Positions 18,901-30,200 of a DNA stretch of 64,000 nt are shown here, in pieces. Under the pieces are notes generated by a model, which was not told the origin of the DNA, ran no database searches, and worked only from the letters and a program-made list of their open reading frames with translations. A program made the translations under genes and the position numbers. The DNA is from Mycobacterium sp. ACS4331 (GTDB lineage Bacteria > Actinomycetota > Actinomycetes > Mycobacteriales > Mycobacteriaceae). The stretch's first letter is position 1, and the number at the start of each line of letters is the position of its first letter. The stretch is from assembly GCF_001667265.1 (NCBI RefSeq), contig NZ_LZHW01000087.1, forward strand, positions 1 through 64,000. Reading direction: 5' to 3'.

Positions 18901-19256
18901 CCTGGTTGGACGCCTTCGCGGCGCACAGCCCGTTCGCCGAGGCGTTCCGCTCAACAGGCCAGAGCGGCGCGGGAACGGCCAAACTCCGTGCCGAGCTGGA
19001 GGAGCTTCCCCCGGAGGAGTGGCCGATCAGGTTGCGGCGCTTGATCTCCGACCACGTCAGCCTGATCCTGCGACGAAGTGTGGATCCCGATCGTCCGCTG
19101 GCCGAGTACGGCATGGACTCATTGGGCGCCCTCGAACTCCGCACCCGCATCGAGGGAGAGACCGGAATCCGCATCAGTCCCAAGGACATGACGACGACCG
19201 TCCGCGACCTCGCCGGCCAGCTGTGCGATGAGCTGGCGCCGAAGAGCGCCGCCTGA
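12921..19256 (+). CDS. Fully reducing type I polyketide synthase (KS-AT-DH-ER-KR-ACP)
   Basis: This is a 2,111-residue single-module PKS that would extend the FAAL-supplied acyl chain and reduce it. The KS (about 30-460) has Cys200 in DTACSSG, His335 in EAHGTG and His371 in NFGHTQ. The AT (about 555-870) has GHSLGE with Ser643 and VAFHSPQ; the Phe before His favours malonyl over methylmalonyl. The DH has His949 in GDHQVRGVAVLPG and Asp1114 in LLDACFQ. The ER (about 1430-1750) carries HSGTGGVGQAA near 1571. The KR has VTGGLGGLG near 1775 and the Ser/Tyr region SSAAALVGSPGQGAYAAAN near 1908. The ACP has YGMDSLG with Ser2067. All domains look intact, so the expected extension unit is saturated. 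Architecture is like Mas/Pks2 and the GPL-locus PKS. It is followed 129 bp later by the Gap-like gene. Confidence 0.93.
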   Translation: MVSIESGQDSLSTQNSSVPPNRTSTVPATAVAVIGMACRLPGGIDSPERLWEALVRGDDLVTEIPPDRWDADDFYDPEPGVPGRSVSKWGAFLDDVAGFDSEFFGMGEREATVSDPQHRLLLETSWEAMEHAGLNRDMLVDSKTGVFLGLTHNDYQLLAADAGAVEKPYGFIANSFSLASGRIAYALGLHGPALTVDTACSSGLAAIHLACRSLSERESDLALAGGVALALDPRKWAAGSAEGMLSPTGRCHAFDADADGFVAGEGCAVVMLKRLPDALRDNDRILAVIRGTASNQDGRTVNIATPSQSAQVAAYRDALASAEVDPRSVGMVEAHGTGTPTGDPIEYASLAEVYGVDGPCALASSKTNFGHTQSASGALGLMKAVLALQHGVVPQNLHFNRLPDQMAQIDTKLFVPQESVPWPTNGGVARRAAVSAYGVSGTNVHAILEQAPETATPSTMSGDAEPSGPLLFPLSSSSPDELRRTAGRLADWLDTNEDVSLPDLAYTLTRRRAHRPVRTSVIASTHAELTAALREVADGDTPYQPAVGHDDRGPVWVFSGQGSQWAGMGTQLLATEPVFAATVAAAEPVIAEESGFSVTDAITSSSTVTGQDRVQPTLFTMQVAMAATLRSHGVRPAAVIGHSLGEAAAAVVSGALSLEDGARVVCRRSRLMGKVAGTGATASVELPAQQVLSELMARGVKDVVVAVVASPQSTVVAGAAQTVHDLVAEWEQRDVMARVVPTDVAFHSPQVDPILGELTEALKDLTPRTPDIPFYSATLFEPREQPSFDARYWADNCRRMVRFATAVQAALEDGHRVFAELSPHPLLVRALQQTGQHVDVPLAALAGMRREQQLPHGLRAFVADTHAAGAAVDFSVLHPSGLLVDAPLPTWTHRHHWLSGGGQDSPTHGACTVSVHPLLGEHVRLQEEPERHVWQGEVGTVAQPWLGDHQVRGVAVLPGAAYCEMALAAARATLGDVVEVRNIDFERALLLDEQTTVGASASLTAPGVADFTVETTQEGEQTRQAAATLHAAKDETPPSYDMAALLSSHQNRDDGDDVRNRMDQRGLHYGPAFAGLGAVYTGDEAADSVLAEVALPRQIRSQQDAYQVHPALLDACFQSVESHPRVRALGDGALGLPLGIARLRAYGPTRNVQYCHTRVTKADSAGVEADIDLLDEHGTVLLTVQGLRLGTGVSEAAQRDRVLAERLLTIEWRRRELSDVEYADGGSWLLIRTTPTADVVATGLTDALKSHGAHCATMCWPHHSDAEPLAQELQDHLRSGGLNGVVILTGPQNGHSADRSPLLGRDYVQHLVRIARELPESPGEPPRLYVVTRSAQAVLPDDRLNLDQAGLRGLMRVIAIEHPHLRATQIDLDDDTGGEALVPQLLTASDEDETAWRDGQFYVARLTPTPLGAEERRTATIDNDTAGMRLHVRTPGDLESMEYLARQRVAPAEGQIEVAVHASSINFADVLVAFGRYPAFDGRLPQLGIDFAGVVTAVGPGVTEHSVGDRVGGLTADGSWGTFITCEADLAATLPDGLDYAEAAALTIATATAWHGLNDMARIQPGDKVLIHSGTGGVGQAAIAIARAAGAEIFATAGNNKRRQVLRDMGIEHVYDSRSLDFADQIRHDTDGYGVDIVLNSVPGAAQRAGLELLAFGGRFVEIGKRDIYGDTRLGLFPFRRNLSFYGVDLALMSVSHPRRIRELLTTVYQRTADGMLPMPECTHYPLDDAANAIRVMSGARHTGKLVLDIPRTGTTHVVVPPDQVPAFRPDGSYLVTGGLGGLGLFLAQRMAESGCGRIVLTSRSAPTPEASETIDRLRAAGADIVVESADIVEPGTAERLVATATATGLPLRGVLHAAAVIEDATLPNITDELLERDWGAKVQGAWNLHTATSDQPLDWFCSFSSAAALVGSPGQGAYAAANSWLDAFTLWRREQGLPATAIAWGAWSQIGAGTALADSTGTAITPDEGAYAFDTLLRFDRAYTGYAPIMNAPWLDAFAAHSPFAEAFRSTGQSGAGTAKLRAELEELPPEEWPIRLRRLISDHVSLILRRSVDPDRPLAEYGMDSLGALELRTRIEGETGIRISPKDMTTTVRDLAGQLCDELAPKSAA

Positions 19257-19385
19257 CATGGAGGGTCATCGTCGCTGGGGAACCAGGTTCTCGCGTCCCG
19301 GGCGGGTTCGACACGGTTCAGAGGTGTCGATCAACGCGCTACTTGACGCACGTTCTGGATCGCCCCGTCGAGCGGGGTTCTGAGG

Positions 19386-20162
19386 ATGTGGGGTACGGCG
19401 ACGGGTCTGGCGGCCCTGTCTGCCCTGAACCCCGTACGCCTGGCGCTGATGCTCCTGATCATCTCGCGTCCGCGACCGGTGCAGAATCTGCTCGCCTATT
19501 GGCTGGGTTGTGTCACTGTGGGTCTCTTCTATCTGCTGACCCCCGTCCTGGTGCTCAACTTCGTGCCGAACGGATTCCTCCGTGTGGATGTGGACATCAG
19601 CCCCCGCTTCCAGATCGGCTTTGGCGCAGTGATTCTGGCGATCACCGCCGGCCTGGGGCTGCGCCACCTGATGCGATCACGCGCGAAGATGGCGGTGGCC
19701 GCCGGCAACATTTCTTCCACGCGTCCGGAGAAACCTCACCAGGGAATTCCGTTCCTGCACAGACTCGACCATCGGGATGAGACCCCCGGCACCTCGCCCG
19801 CCACGGCACGGCAACGACTGTGGACTCGACTTCGGGATGCCTGGCAGCGGGGAGCACTGTGGGTCGCCTACGTTCTCGGCATGTTCTCGATCTCGGTGGA
19901 GGGAATACTGTTCATCGCCGCGGTGATCGTGATGTCGGGCTTCGGCCCCGCCGCACAGATCAGCGCCGTCCTCGTATGCATCGTCATCATGTTCGCACCC
20001 AACGAACTCATCCTGGTCAGTTACTGGATAGCGCCCGGCAGAACTCAAACCGTGCTGGGGCGGGTGCATGACTGGACGGCGGCCCGCCGGACTCCGATTT
20101 TTCTGTCCATCTGTGCCCTGGCCGCAACCTGGATGCTGTTGCAGGGCATATCCCGGCTGTGA
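19386..20162 (+). CDS. Gap/Sap-family lipid-addressing membrane protein
   Basis: This is an inner-membrane protein of 258 residues related to the GPL-addressing protein Gap and the sulfolipid-addressing protein Sap, small integral proteins needed to move mycobacterial surface lipids outward with MmpL pumps. The start MWGTATGLAALSALNPVRLALMLL is typical of the family. About six hydrophobic segments are seen, with a polar loop near residues 95-145 between the third and fourth. The ATG at 19386 is chosen on family resemblance because GAGG lies immediately before it, too close for ideal spacing. It follows the PKS on the same strand and converges on the NRPS stop 57 bp away. Its presence strongly supports an exported lipid product. 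Confidence 0.8.
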   Translation: MWGTATGLAALSALNPVRLALMLLIISRPRPVQNLLAYWLGCVTVGLFYLLTPVLVLNFVPNGFLRVDVDISPRFQIGFGAVILAITAGLGLRHLMRSRAKMAVAAGNISSTRPEKPHQGIPFLHRLDHRDETPGTSPATARQRLWTRLRDAWQRGALWVAYVLGMFSISVEGILFIAAVIVMSGFGPAAQISAVLVCIVIMFAPNELILVSYWIAPGRTQTVLGRVHDWTAARRTPIFLSICALAATWMLLQGISRL

Positions 20163-20219
20163 CCAGACGCCTCACCGCTCGACAGTTCACGTTGCTGACC
20201 GTGGAGCGGAACCGATTGT

Positions 20220-23200
20220 TCAGCGGCCCAGCATCTTCTGAAGCTCAGCTCCGTACTGGTTGAGCGCCTCGTCCGTCAGCATCTCGTAGTGGGTGCAGCC
20301 GACGGCATGTACCGCAAGTTCGCCGCTGACCCGCCGTCGCCACCACCTGCGCTGCGCCAGGACGGCCCAGCGCGATCGCACTGGACGCGACGTGGGACCG
20401 AGACGGGGCAGGTGCGCTGCGGCGAAGATCACCGCATCACCATTGACCACCCCTGCACGATGTCGCATGAGAAGCCGCCGGTTGGCATTGATACTGCGCG
20501 TCATCAGCCCCAGGATCTCCTGTGAGGGAATAACCAGGCCAGTGCTTGAATTCTCCTCGACCGTCTCCATGGCCTGCCGGCGGGTCAGCCTCCGTCCCTT
20601 GGCCGGAACTGGAATCCGGTTGACCCGCAGCAGCTGCTTCAGAACACTGGCCTCGTCCATTGTGGTGCCAGGCACAAAGACCTGGATCGCTCTCAGCGAC
20701 GGATCCAACAGGATCAGGTTTTCGACCACACATCCGCGCCGCTGCAACTCCGCTGCCATTTCGTGCGCGACCACCCCGCCGAAAGACCAGCCCAGAAGGT
20801 TGTACGGCCCTGTCGGACAGCGTGACTGAAGCCGGTCGGCGTAATTGATGGCCATGCTTCGGATCGACTCGGGTTCGACCTCACCCTCACCCGCGACCTG
20901 GTTGATCCCGATGATCGGGCAGTCCAGAAGCTCACCCAGTCTGCGATAGGGCCAGCTCAGCCCGAATCCGTCGTGGATGCAGCACAGAGGTGTACCGGTC
21001 CCGGGGCGGAGGATCTCCAGGGGCAGCACTCGATCGACGTCGTCGGGTCCACCAGGCGCAGCGAGGCGATCACTGAGACCCGCGACGGTCGGGGCCTCGA
21101 ACAGCGTCCGCACCGCGATCTGGGAGTCGAACGCGTTGTTCACCGCCGCCACCAGCCGCATCGCCGACAGCGAATCCCCGCCCCGGTCAAAGAACGAATC
21201 GTCCACACCGACCCGCTCGACAGCAAGAACCGCAGTGAAGATGCCCGTCAGGATCTCCTCAGTCGGAGTACTCGGCGCCCGGTATCCGTCACCAGCGTCC
21301 TGATACTCCGGAGCCGGAAGGGCACGGCGATCCAGCTTCCCGTTGACGGTCAACGGCAGCGTGCCGATGACCACGATCGCCGCGGGCACCATGTAACCCG
21401 GCAACCGCTCAGCCAATGCCGCACGAAGTGTGGTGGGCTCACAGTCGCCCACCACGTAACCGACCAGACGCTTATCCTCGGGGCGCTCCCCGCGAACGAT
21501 CACGGCGGCCTGCTCGACGCCATCCAGATCAGCCAACACCGCCTGGATCTCACCCAACTCGATGCGATACCCGCGAATCTTGACCTGATCGTCGGCGCGG
21601 CCCAGATACCGCAACTGCCCATCGGCACCCCACCGCACCAGATCCCCCGTCCGGTACATCCGAACACCCACACCACCGAACGGACACGCCACAAACCGCG
21701 ACGCCGTCAACCCCGCACGACCCATATACCCCACACCCACACCGGAACCGGCCACATACAACTCACCGACCACACCCACCGGCACCGGACGCAACCACGG
21801 ATCCAACACAAACAACGACGCCCCGGGCACCGGCCGTCCGATCGGGACCACCTGCGATCCAGCTTTCAGAGGTGCGCTGATAGCGGCGTAGATGGTGGCT
21901 TCAGTCGGCCCGTAGGCGTTGATCATCACCCGTCCCGGCGCCCACCGGTCCACGAGGTCCGGCGGGCACGCCTCACCGGCGACGACCAGCGACAACGAAC
22001 CGAGACCCTCCTGCGGCATCATCGCCAACGCCGACGGCGTCTGACTGAGCACCGTGACGTGTTCGGCCACCAACAGTGCCCGGAACTCCTCCGGCGATGC
22101 CGCGACCTCCTCTGGCACCACCACCAATCGGCCGCCACCGAGCAGGGGGACGAAGACATCCCAGACCGAGACGTCGAAGGCGTAGGAGTGCCACTGCGTC
22201 CACACCCCTTCCCGCGGAAGGTCGACCGGTGATGACGCCAACAGCTGAAGCACATTGGCATGGGTGATCGCCACCCCCTTGGGGTTTCCCGTGGTGCCCG
22301 AGGTGTAGATCAGATAGGCGATGTCATCACCGGCGGGAGCGGGCAACGCCGTCGTCGGCTGCTCGCCAATCCGATGATCGTCAACCACAACCGTGGGCAG
22401 ATCGTGACCTTCCAGGCGATGGCGCAGCTCGGATGACGTGATGGCTGCGACTGGGGCCGCATCGTCGAGAACGAACCCGATTCGCGTGTCCGGGTGGGCT
22501 GGATCGATCGGCACGTAGGCCGCCCCCGTCTTCAGGGCTCCCAAGATTGCGACGATCGCGTCCGCCGATCGGTTCATCAGCAACACCACGTGCTCGCCTG
22601 GGCCTGCACCGTGCTCGACCAGCGCATGCGCCAATCGGTTTGAGGCTTCGTCCAGTTCCCGGTACGTCAAGGACCGCCCGCGGTCACTCAGCGCAACGGC
22701 ATCTGGGGACCGGGCCACCTGCGCCGCGAACACCGCGGGGATGGACTCCGGCGTCATCGGGTGCGAGGTCAATGCCGCCCGGTTGCCCCACTGCGCCAAC
22801 TCGGCGGACTCGGCATCGTCGAGCAGGTCGATCGACGAAAGCGGTTGCGTCACGTCCGAGGTGATCGCGACCAGCACCCGTCTCAAACACTGCGCCAACC
22901 TCTCGACAGTCGCGGTGTCGAACACGTCAGTGCGGAACTCAACTGCACCACCGATCCCCGCCGGTGCACCGTCTGAGTCCCATCGCTCGCCGAGGGAGAA
23001 CGACAGGTCCATGCGCGCGACGTGGCTGTCCATCGCCACCTGGGTGATCGCGACCTCACCAAGCGACAGAGACGGCATCGCGTTGCCGCCCTGCCCGGCG
23101 AAGTTCTGCCACGCCAGCAGGACCTGAACCAGAGGATGGTGAGCCAACGACCGCGCCGGGTTGAGCCGGTCCACCAGCACCTCGAACGGCACGTCCTGAT

Positions 23201-24214
23201 GCTCATAGGCGGCCAGGCTGCGCTGGCGCACCTGCTCCACAACGTCGGCAGCCGTGGGATCCCCGTCGATCTGAACGCGAAGCACCAACGTGTTGACGAA
23301 GAACCCCACCAGGTCATCAAGAGCCGGATCCCGGCGGCCCGCAATCGAAAACCCTGTCGCCACATCAGAACTGGCGGTGATCTTGGACAGCAGGATACTC
23401 AGGGCGGCCTGCACCACCATGAAACTCGTCGCGTTGTGCGCACGGGCCAGGTCATTCACCGCCTGCTGCAACTCAGCCGGCCAGTCCACCGGCACACTGG
23501 CACCCCGATAGTCGGCCACCGCCGGATACGGCCGGTCGTTGGGCAGCTCCAATCGGTCCGGTATACCGGCCAGCGCGTCCTGCCAGTACGCCAACTGCAG
23601 GGCAACCCGGCTGCCGGCGTCGTCGATATCGCCGAGTTCCCGCCGTTGCCACAACGTGAAATCGGCGTACTGCACCGGCAGCGGAGTCCATGCGGGCGCA
23701 TCGCCGCGCTGCCGCGCCTCGTACGCCGCAGCGAGATCTCTCACCAGCGGGGTGATCGACCAACCATCCCCCGCGATGTGGTGCACAAGCCCAACAAACA
23801 CGTGCTCCTGCTCTGCGACGCGGAAAAGCACTGCACGGAAGGGAATCTCGGTGGACAGGTCGAGACAATGCCCGGCTGCGGCCATGATCTCCTGCTCCAA
23901 CCGGTCAGACGACCACCCGCCCGCATCGACGACACGCCACCCGAACTCCACTCTCGACGCGGGCAGCACCACCTGCTGCGGAACACCTTCGGGTGCCACG
24001 AACACCGTCCGCAGGCTCTCATGCCGCCCGACCACGTCGGCCAGTGCGGCCTCCAAGGCCTCGACGTCGAGATCGCCACTGAGCCGCAACGCCACCGGCA
24101 TGTTGTAAACCGGCGACGGCCCCTGCAGCTGATCCAGGAACCACAACCGACTCTGAGCAAACGACAACGGCACCACATCCGGCCGTTCCACCGGCACCAG
24201 GGGTTCGAAGCGAT
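20220..24214 (-). other. NRPS module 8 (C8, A8, T8) and thioesterase
   Basis: C8 is L-to-L type (HHIAGDGWS). Pocket residues read as D-V-W-S-V-A-A-I-Y; amino acid unassigned. The carrier has FFDRGGDSL, with Arg where the others have Leu. The type I thioesterase that follows should release the acyl-octapeptide as a free acid or a macrolactone/lactam. Confidence 0.75.
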
Positions 24215-27200
24215 CACCGAAGTCACCAGTGCGGGGTGCCAGCGCAGCGATGGTCGGGCCCTCGAACAACGCCCGCACCGAAAGCTGCGATCCGAGAGCC
24301 CTGTTCAATTCAGCGACGACACGCATCGCTGACAGCGAGTTGCCGCCCAGATCGAAGAACGAGTCGTCCACACCGACCCGATCCACACCGAGGACATCCG
24401 CGTAAATTCCGGCGAGAATCTCCTCGACCGGGTCCGACGGCGCCCGGTACGGGACACCAGCGTCCACGTGATCCGGTGCCGGCAGCGAACGCTTGTCGAG
24501 TTTTCCGTTGACCGTCAGCGGCAACGCGTCGACGACCATCACCGCGGACGGCACCATGTAGGAGGGCAGCCGGTCCGCAAGCTGGGCACGAATCTGTCGT
24601 GGATCCGCCGTACCGGTGATGTAACCGACCAGGCGCATGTCTCCAGGACGGTCCTCCCGCGCGACCACCGCGACCTGGTCAACCCCGTCGATCCCGCCGA
24701 GCGCTGCCTGCACGTCACCGAGTTCGATGCGGTAGCCACGGATCTTGACCTGTTCGTCGGCGCGGCCCAGATAGTGCAGCTGTCCGTCCTCGCCCCAGCG
24801 CACCAGGTCGCCGGTGCGGTACATCCGTGCCCCACCGGCTCCGAACGGGCACGCCACGAACCGCGAGCCGGTCAGCCCGGGCCGCCCCACGTAGCCCGTG
24901 GCGACACCGGCTCCGGCGACGTACAGCTCGCCCACCGCGCCCGCGGGCACCGGTCGCAACCACGTATCGAGGACGAAGAACGCCGAGCCTGCGGTGGGCG
25001 CGCCGATCGGCACCACAGCCGACCCGGCGGACAGCGGAGCGCTGAACGATGTGTACCAGGTCTCGGTGGGTCCGTATCCGTTGAGCATCAACCGCCCCGG
25101 CGCCCAGAGATCCACGAGATCCGGCGGACACGCCTCACCCGCAACCACGAGGGCCACGGCGTCCAAACCCTCGGGACTCAATGCCGAAGCGGCCGAAGGA
25201 GTCTGATTGAGCACCGTGACACCCTCGGCGACCAGCAGGGCATGCAGGTCCGTGGGTGAGGTCGCGACGCTCTCGGGCACCACGACCAGTCGTCCGCCCC
25301 CAAGAAGCGCACCGAACATCTCCCACACCGAGACGTCGAATGCCAGCGAATGCCACTGCGACCAGACCCCGTCACTCGGCAGGCCGAGATCCACCCACTG
25401 CAGCATGCGCGTCACGTTGGCGTGCGTGAGCGCCACGCCCTTGGGCGTCCCCGTCGTCCCGGAGGTGTAGATCAGGTACGCGAGGTCGTCCCCGCTCGGG
25501 AACGTCAACGCGGTGTCGGGCTGCGCCTCGATACGCGGGTCGGCGGCATCGATCGTCGGCGCCGCACACCCCTCGAGCAGCGAGTGCAATTTCGCGGTGG
25601 TCAACACCACGGTCGGCCCGGCATCGTCCAAAATCAACGCGATGCGGGCCGCTGGGGTCGCCGGGTCGATGGGCAGGTAGGCCGCGCCCGTCTTGAGCAC
25701 CGCAAGCACCGCCACGATCGCCTGCGCCGACCGTGGCATCAGCAGCGCCACGCAGCACCCCGGCCCCACCCCCTCAGCAACCAGCAGGTGCGCCAGCCGG
25801 TTCGACGCCGTGTCCAGTTCGCGGTAGGTCAGGGTGCGGCCCTCGAACGTCATCGCGGGCGAATCCGGCGACCGGCCGACGACTTGAGCGAACACCGATG
25901 GTATCGACACCGGCTCGGGCACAGCGCTTTCGAGGGCGGGGGTGTTTCCCCAGCGGTCCAGTCGTTCCCGTTCGCCGTCATCGAGCAGATCGATCCCGGA
26001 CAGGCGCGCCTCCGGATCCGTCGCCATGGCGGCCAGCACCCGTTGCAGTCGCCCGAGCAGTGCCCTGACCCGGTCGGGGTCGAATACAGCGCTGTCGTAT
26101 TCGACGCGGATGGTCGATTCGTCGCCGGGCAGCACCAGGACGGTGAGTGGGTAGTGGGTGGATTCGCGGGTGACGACGTCGGCGACGGCCACACCGTCGG
26201 CGCCGGTGAGTTCTGCGACGTCGATCGGGTAGTTCTCGAAGACGAACAGCGTGTCGAACAGCACCTCGTGACCGGTGACGCGATGGATCTCACTGAGCGC
26301 GACGTGCTGATGGTCCAGGGTGTCGTTGTGCACGGTCTTCAATTGGTCGAGCAGCCCCACGGTGGTGGTGTCGATACCCATCTCCGCGCGCATCGGCACG
26401 GTGTTGATCATCAGACCGACGATCGACTCGACACCGGGCAGTTCAGGTGAGCGCCCCGACACGGTGACGCCGAACGCGATGTCGCGCTGGCCCGTCAGGG
26501 CCGACAGCATCATGGCCCAACCGGCCTGCAGCACAGTGTTCACCGTCGTGTGCTGCGAACGTGCCAGATCCGTCAACGCCTGCATCAGAGGCGACGGCAC
26601 GGTCAGCAGTTCAACACCACGCTGCCCCAGGGCCATCCGATTCGGCGGACCCACCAGGGTGGGCGTCTCGAAGCCCACCAACACCTGCCGCCACACGGCA
26701 TGGGCGGCGTCGTGGTCGCGGTCAGCAAGCCAGTCGACGAAATTTCGGAACGGCGTCGGCGCCGGCAACGCATGCCCGTAGTAGCCGGCGAAGATCTCCT
26801 TCAGCAGGATCGGCAGCGACCAGCCGTCCATCACGATGTGGTGCACCGTGAGCACGAACCGGTGTCGGCCCGGGGCGGTGCGGATCAGCGCCACCCGGAA
26901 CACGGGGCCGCGCGCCAGATCGCACACCGCCGCGCGCTCGTCCGCGGACAGCTGCTCAACCTGCACTTCGGCGCCGATCTCGTCGAGTTCGACGTAGCGC
27001 CACGCGAGTTCACCCTGGGCGGGCAGAACCTGCACCGGCTCGTCGAAGCCTTCGAAGAACCGCGCCGACAGATTCGGATGGCGGCGCGCGACAGCGCGGG
27101 TCGCCTCACACAGCCGAGTGGCGTCCAGGGGGCCGTCGACAGTGACATCAAGCTGCAGGGTGTAGAGATCGTCGAGTTCGCCTGCACCCCTTGCGGTTCC

Positions 27201-30200
27201 GCTGTGGAAGAGCAGCCCCTGTTGCAGTGGGGTCAACGGCAGGATGTCGGCGAGGTCGACTTCGTCCGCCAGTTCGTCGATCTGCTGCTGGCTCAGCCGA
27301 GCCGGAGCGATATCCGATGGCGTCAAACCTCCCCCACCGCGCTGCACGTGCGCGCAGATGCCGGCCAGCGCCTCAAACCACAGTCGGGCCAGCCGGGCGA
27401 CCTGCTCCTCGTCGAGAAGCGCGGGCGCCCACGTCCAGACCGCCTCCAGCCGCGGTCCCGCGTCACCCTCCACTGTGCTGGCATTGAGTTCGACGGTGTG
27501 CGCCAGCGAGATCGGCGGCGCCGCCGCCCCAACATCGGCCATGCCGTCCTGGTCGACGTGCCAGAAGTCCGGTGACGGCGCGGTGCCGCCACCCAGCCGT
27601 CCCAGATAGTTGAAGCCGATGGTCGGATCCTCAGCGGACAAGTCGACGTCGGCGTTGAGGTGACGCAGCAGACCGTAGGTCAGTCCATCCGGCAGCCCGC
27701 GCAACTGCTCCTTGGCGGCCTTGACGATCGCACCGACCGCGGCATCGCCCGCAACGATCCGGTCCCAGGTCAGACTCCCGACGGTCAGTGCCACCGGGTA
27801 CTTCGCCGTGAACCACCCCACTGTGCGCGACAGGTCGACATCGCCCAAGTCCTCGTCACGCCCATGGGCCTCGACGTCGATCCCGATGGGCGCTGCGCCG
27901 GTGCCCGTCAGCTCCGCGATCGCCAGCCCGAACGCGATCAGCAGGATGTCGTTGACGCCTGCGTGGAACGCGGCGGGCACCTCCCCCAGCAGCCTCTCGG
28001 TGGTGGCGACGTCCAGCGACATCGACAGTGACCCCGCGTCGGCATACGTGTCGCGCTGCCGGTCGGTCGCCGGCAGCACCGGTGCGACACCCGCCACCCG
28101 TCGCCACGCGTCGGCCTGCGCCGCGACCTCCGCGCGGCCGGCGTACTCGGCCAAGAGCTCCGACCAGCGTTTGAAGGACGTGCCGGTGACGGGCAGCACG
28201 ATCGGCTCTCCGCCCCGTCGCAGCATCCATGCGAGATTCAAGTCTTCCAACAGGATTCGCCACGACACACCGTCCACAGCGAGGTGATGCACGGTCAACG
28301 CCAACTGCTGGGTGTCGCCGACCCACAACGCCCGCAGCATCACGCCAGCGGCCGGGTCCAACGCCGACCGCGCATCGGCGAGCGCTTCCGCCGAGAGGGT
28401 CTCGACAGTCTGCACGCAGGATCGCGCGTCGACCGCGCCCTTCTCGGGCACGGACAGCACCCATCCGGCGTCGGCGTCCTCGCGGGCCCGCATTCGCAAC
28501 ATCGCATGCCGGTCCAGCAACGCCTGAACCACGGCGATCACGTCGTCCGCGATCACCCCATCCGGAGCCCTGACCACCACGGTCTGGCTGAACTGGTCGA
28601 CCGGCCCGCGCAGGCTCCTCAGCCAGCCCATGATCGGGGTCGGCGTCACGTCTCCGATGCCCTCGTCGACCACACCGGCACCGTCGACGACGCCGGCCAC
28701 CCTAGCCAGGCGGGCCACCGTCTGCTCGACGAAGACGTCCCGCGGCTTGCACAACACACCGGCGGCCCGCGCCCGGGCAACCACCTGCATCGACAGGATG
28801 CTGTCGCCGCCCAGTTCGAAGAACGAATCGTCGACTCCGACCCGGTCGAGCCCGAGGACCTGTGCGTAGATGTCGGCCAGCAGCTCCTCGGTGGGCGTGG
28901 ACGGCGCCCGGTAGGCACCCTCGGCACCCTGATACTCAGGTGCGGGCAACGCCCGGGTGTCGAGTTTGTTGTTCGACGTCAGGGGCAGCGCCTCCAACCT
29001 CACCACCGCGACCGGCACCATGTAACCCGGTAACCGCTCCGCCAGCTCGGCACGCACCTGCACCGGGTCCGCGGTCCCGGTGATGTATCCGACCAGGCGC
29101 CTGTCGCCCGGGCGGTCCTCCCGCGCGATCACCGCGGCCTGTCTGACCCCGTCGGCCCGGGCAAGCGCCTCCTGCACCTCCCCCAGTTCGATCCGGTATC
29201 CACGAATCTTGACCTGTTCGTCGGCTCGGCCCAGATAGTGCAACTGACCGTTCTCGTCCCACCGGGCCCGGTCACCGGTGCGGTACATCCGTGCACCCGA
29301 CCCGCCGAACGGGCATGCCACGAAACGTGATGCGGTCAAACCGGACCGGCCAAGGTACCCGTTCGCCACACCCGCGCCGGCCACGTACAGCTCACCGGCC
29401 ACGCCGGCATCGACGGGACGCAGGAAGCTGTCCAGCACGAACAACGCGGCCTGCGGCACCGGCGTCCCGATCGGTGCACCGGTCTGCGGCGTCAACGGGG
29501 CGCTGATCGACACGCACATCGTGGTCTCAGTCGGCCCGTAGGCGTTGACCATCACGCGCCCAGGAGCCCACTGGTCCACCACCTCCGGGGGGCAGGCCTC
29601 CCCGGCCATCACCAGCGCGACGGACTCCAAACCAGACGGCGACAGCGCCGCCACCGCAGAGGGTGTCTGGGTCAACACGGTGACCCGCTCGTCGGCGAGC
29701 ACGGCACCGAAGTCCTCGGGTGAGGCCGCCACCTCCTCGGGCACCACCACCACCCGGCCACCACGCAGCAGCGGGGCGAAGATCTCCCACACCGACACGT
29801 CGAATGCCAGCGAATGACACAGCGCCCACACTCCGGGGTTGGGCAGGCCTGCGTCGAGCGACCCGATCAACTGCGTCACGTTGTGATGGGTGACGGCAAC
29901 ACCTTTCGGAGTGCCAGTGGTCCCTGAGGTGTAGATCAGGTATGCGGTGTCCTCGGCGTCGGGCGCTGGGACCGGCGTACTCGGTTCAACCCCGATGCGG
30001 GGGTCGTCGAATTCGAGGATGTAGACCCCAGATCCGTCCAGTCGGTCCGCCAACTCGCCTGTGGTCAGGACGGCGACCGGGGCGGCATCGGCGAGGATGA
30101 ACTCAATTCGCGCATCCGGCACCACGGGGTCTATCGGCAGATACGCGGCCCCGGACTTGACCACTGCGATGACCGCGACAACGGCCTCGACTGACCGGTG

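Noticed and set aside
20175..20209. Hairpin CCGCTC...GAGCGG between the Gap-like gene and the NRPS 2 stop
   Set aside because: Only six paired bases with a 23-base loop and no T-run; too weak to call a terminator.
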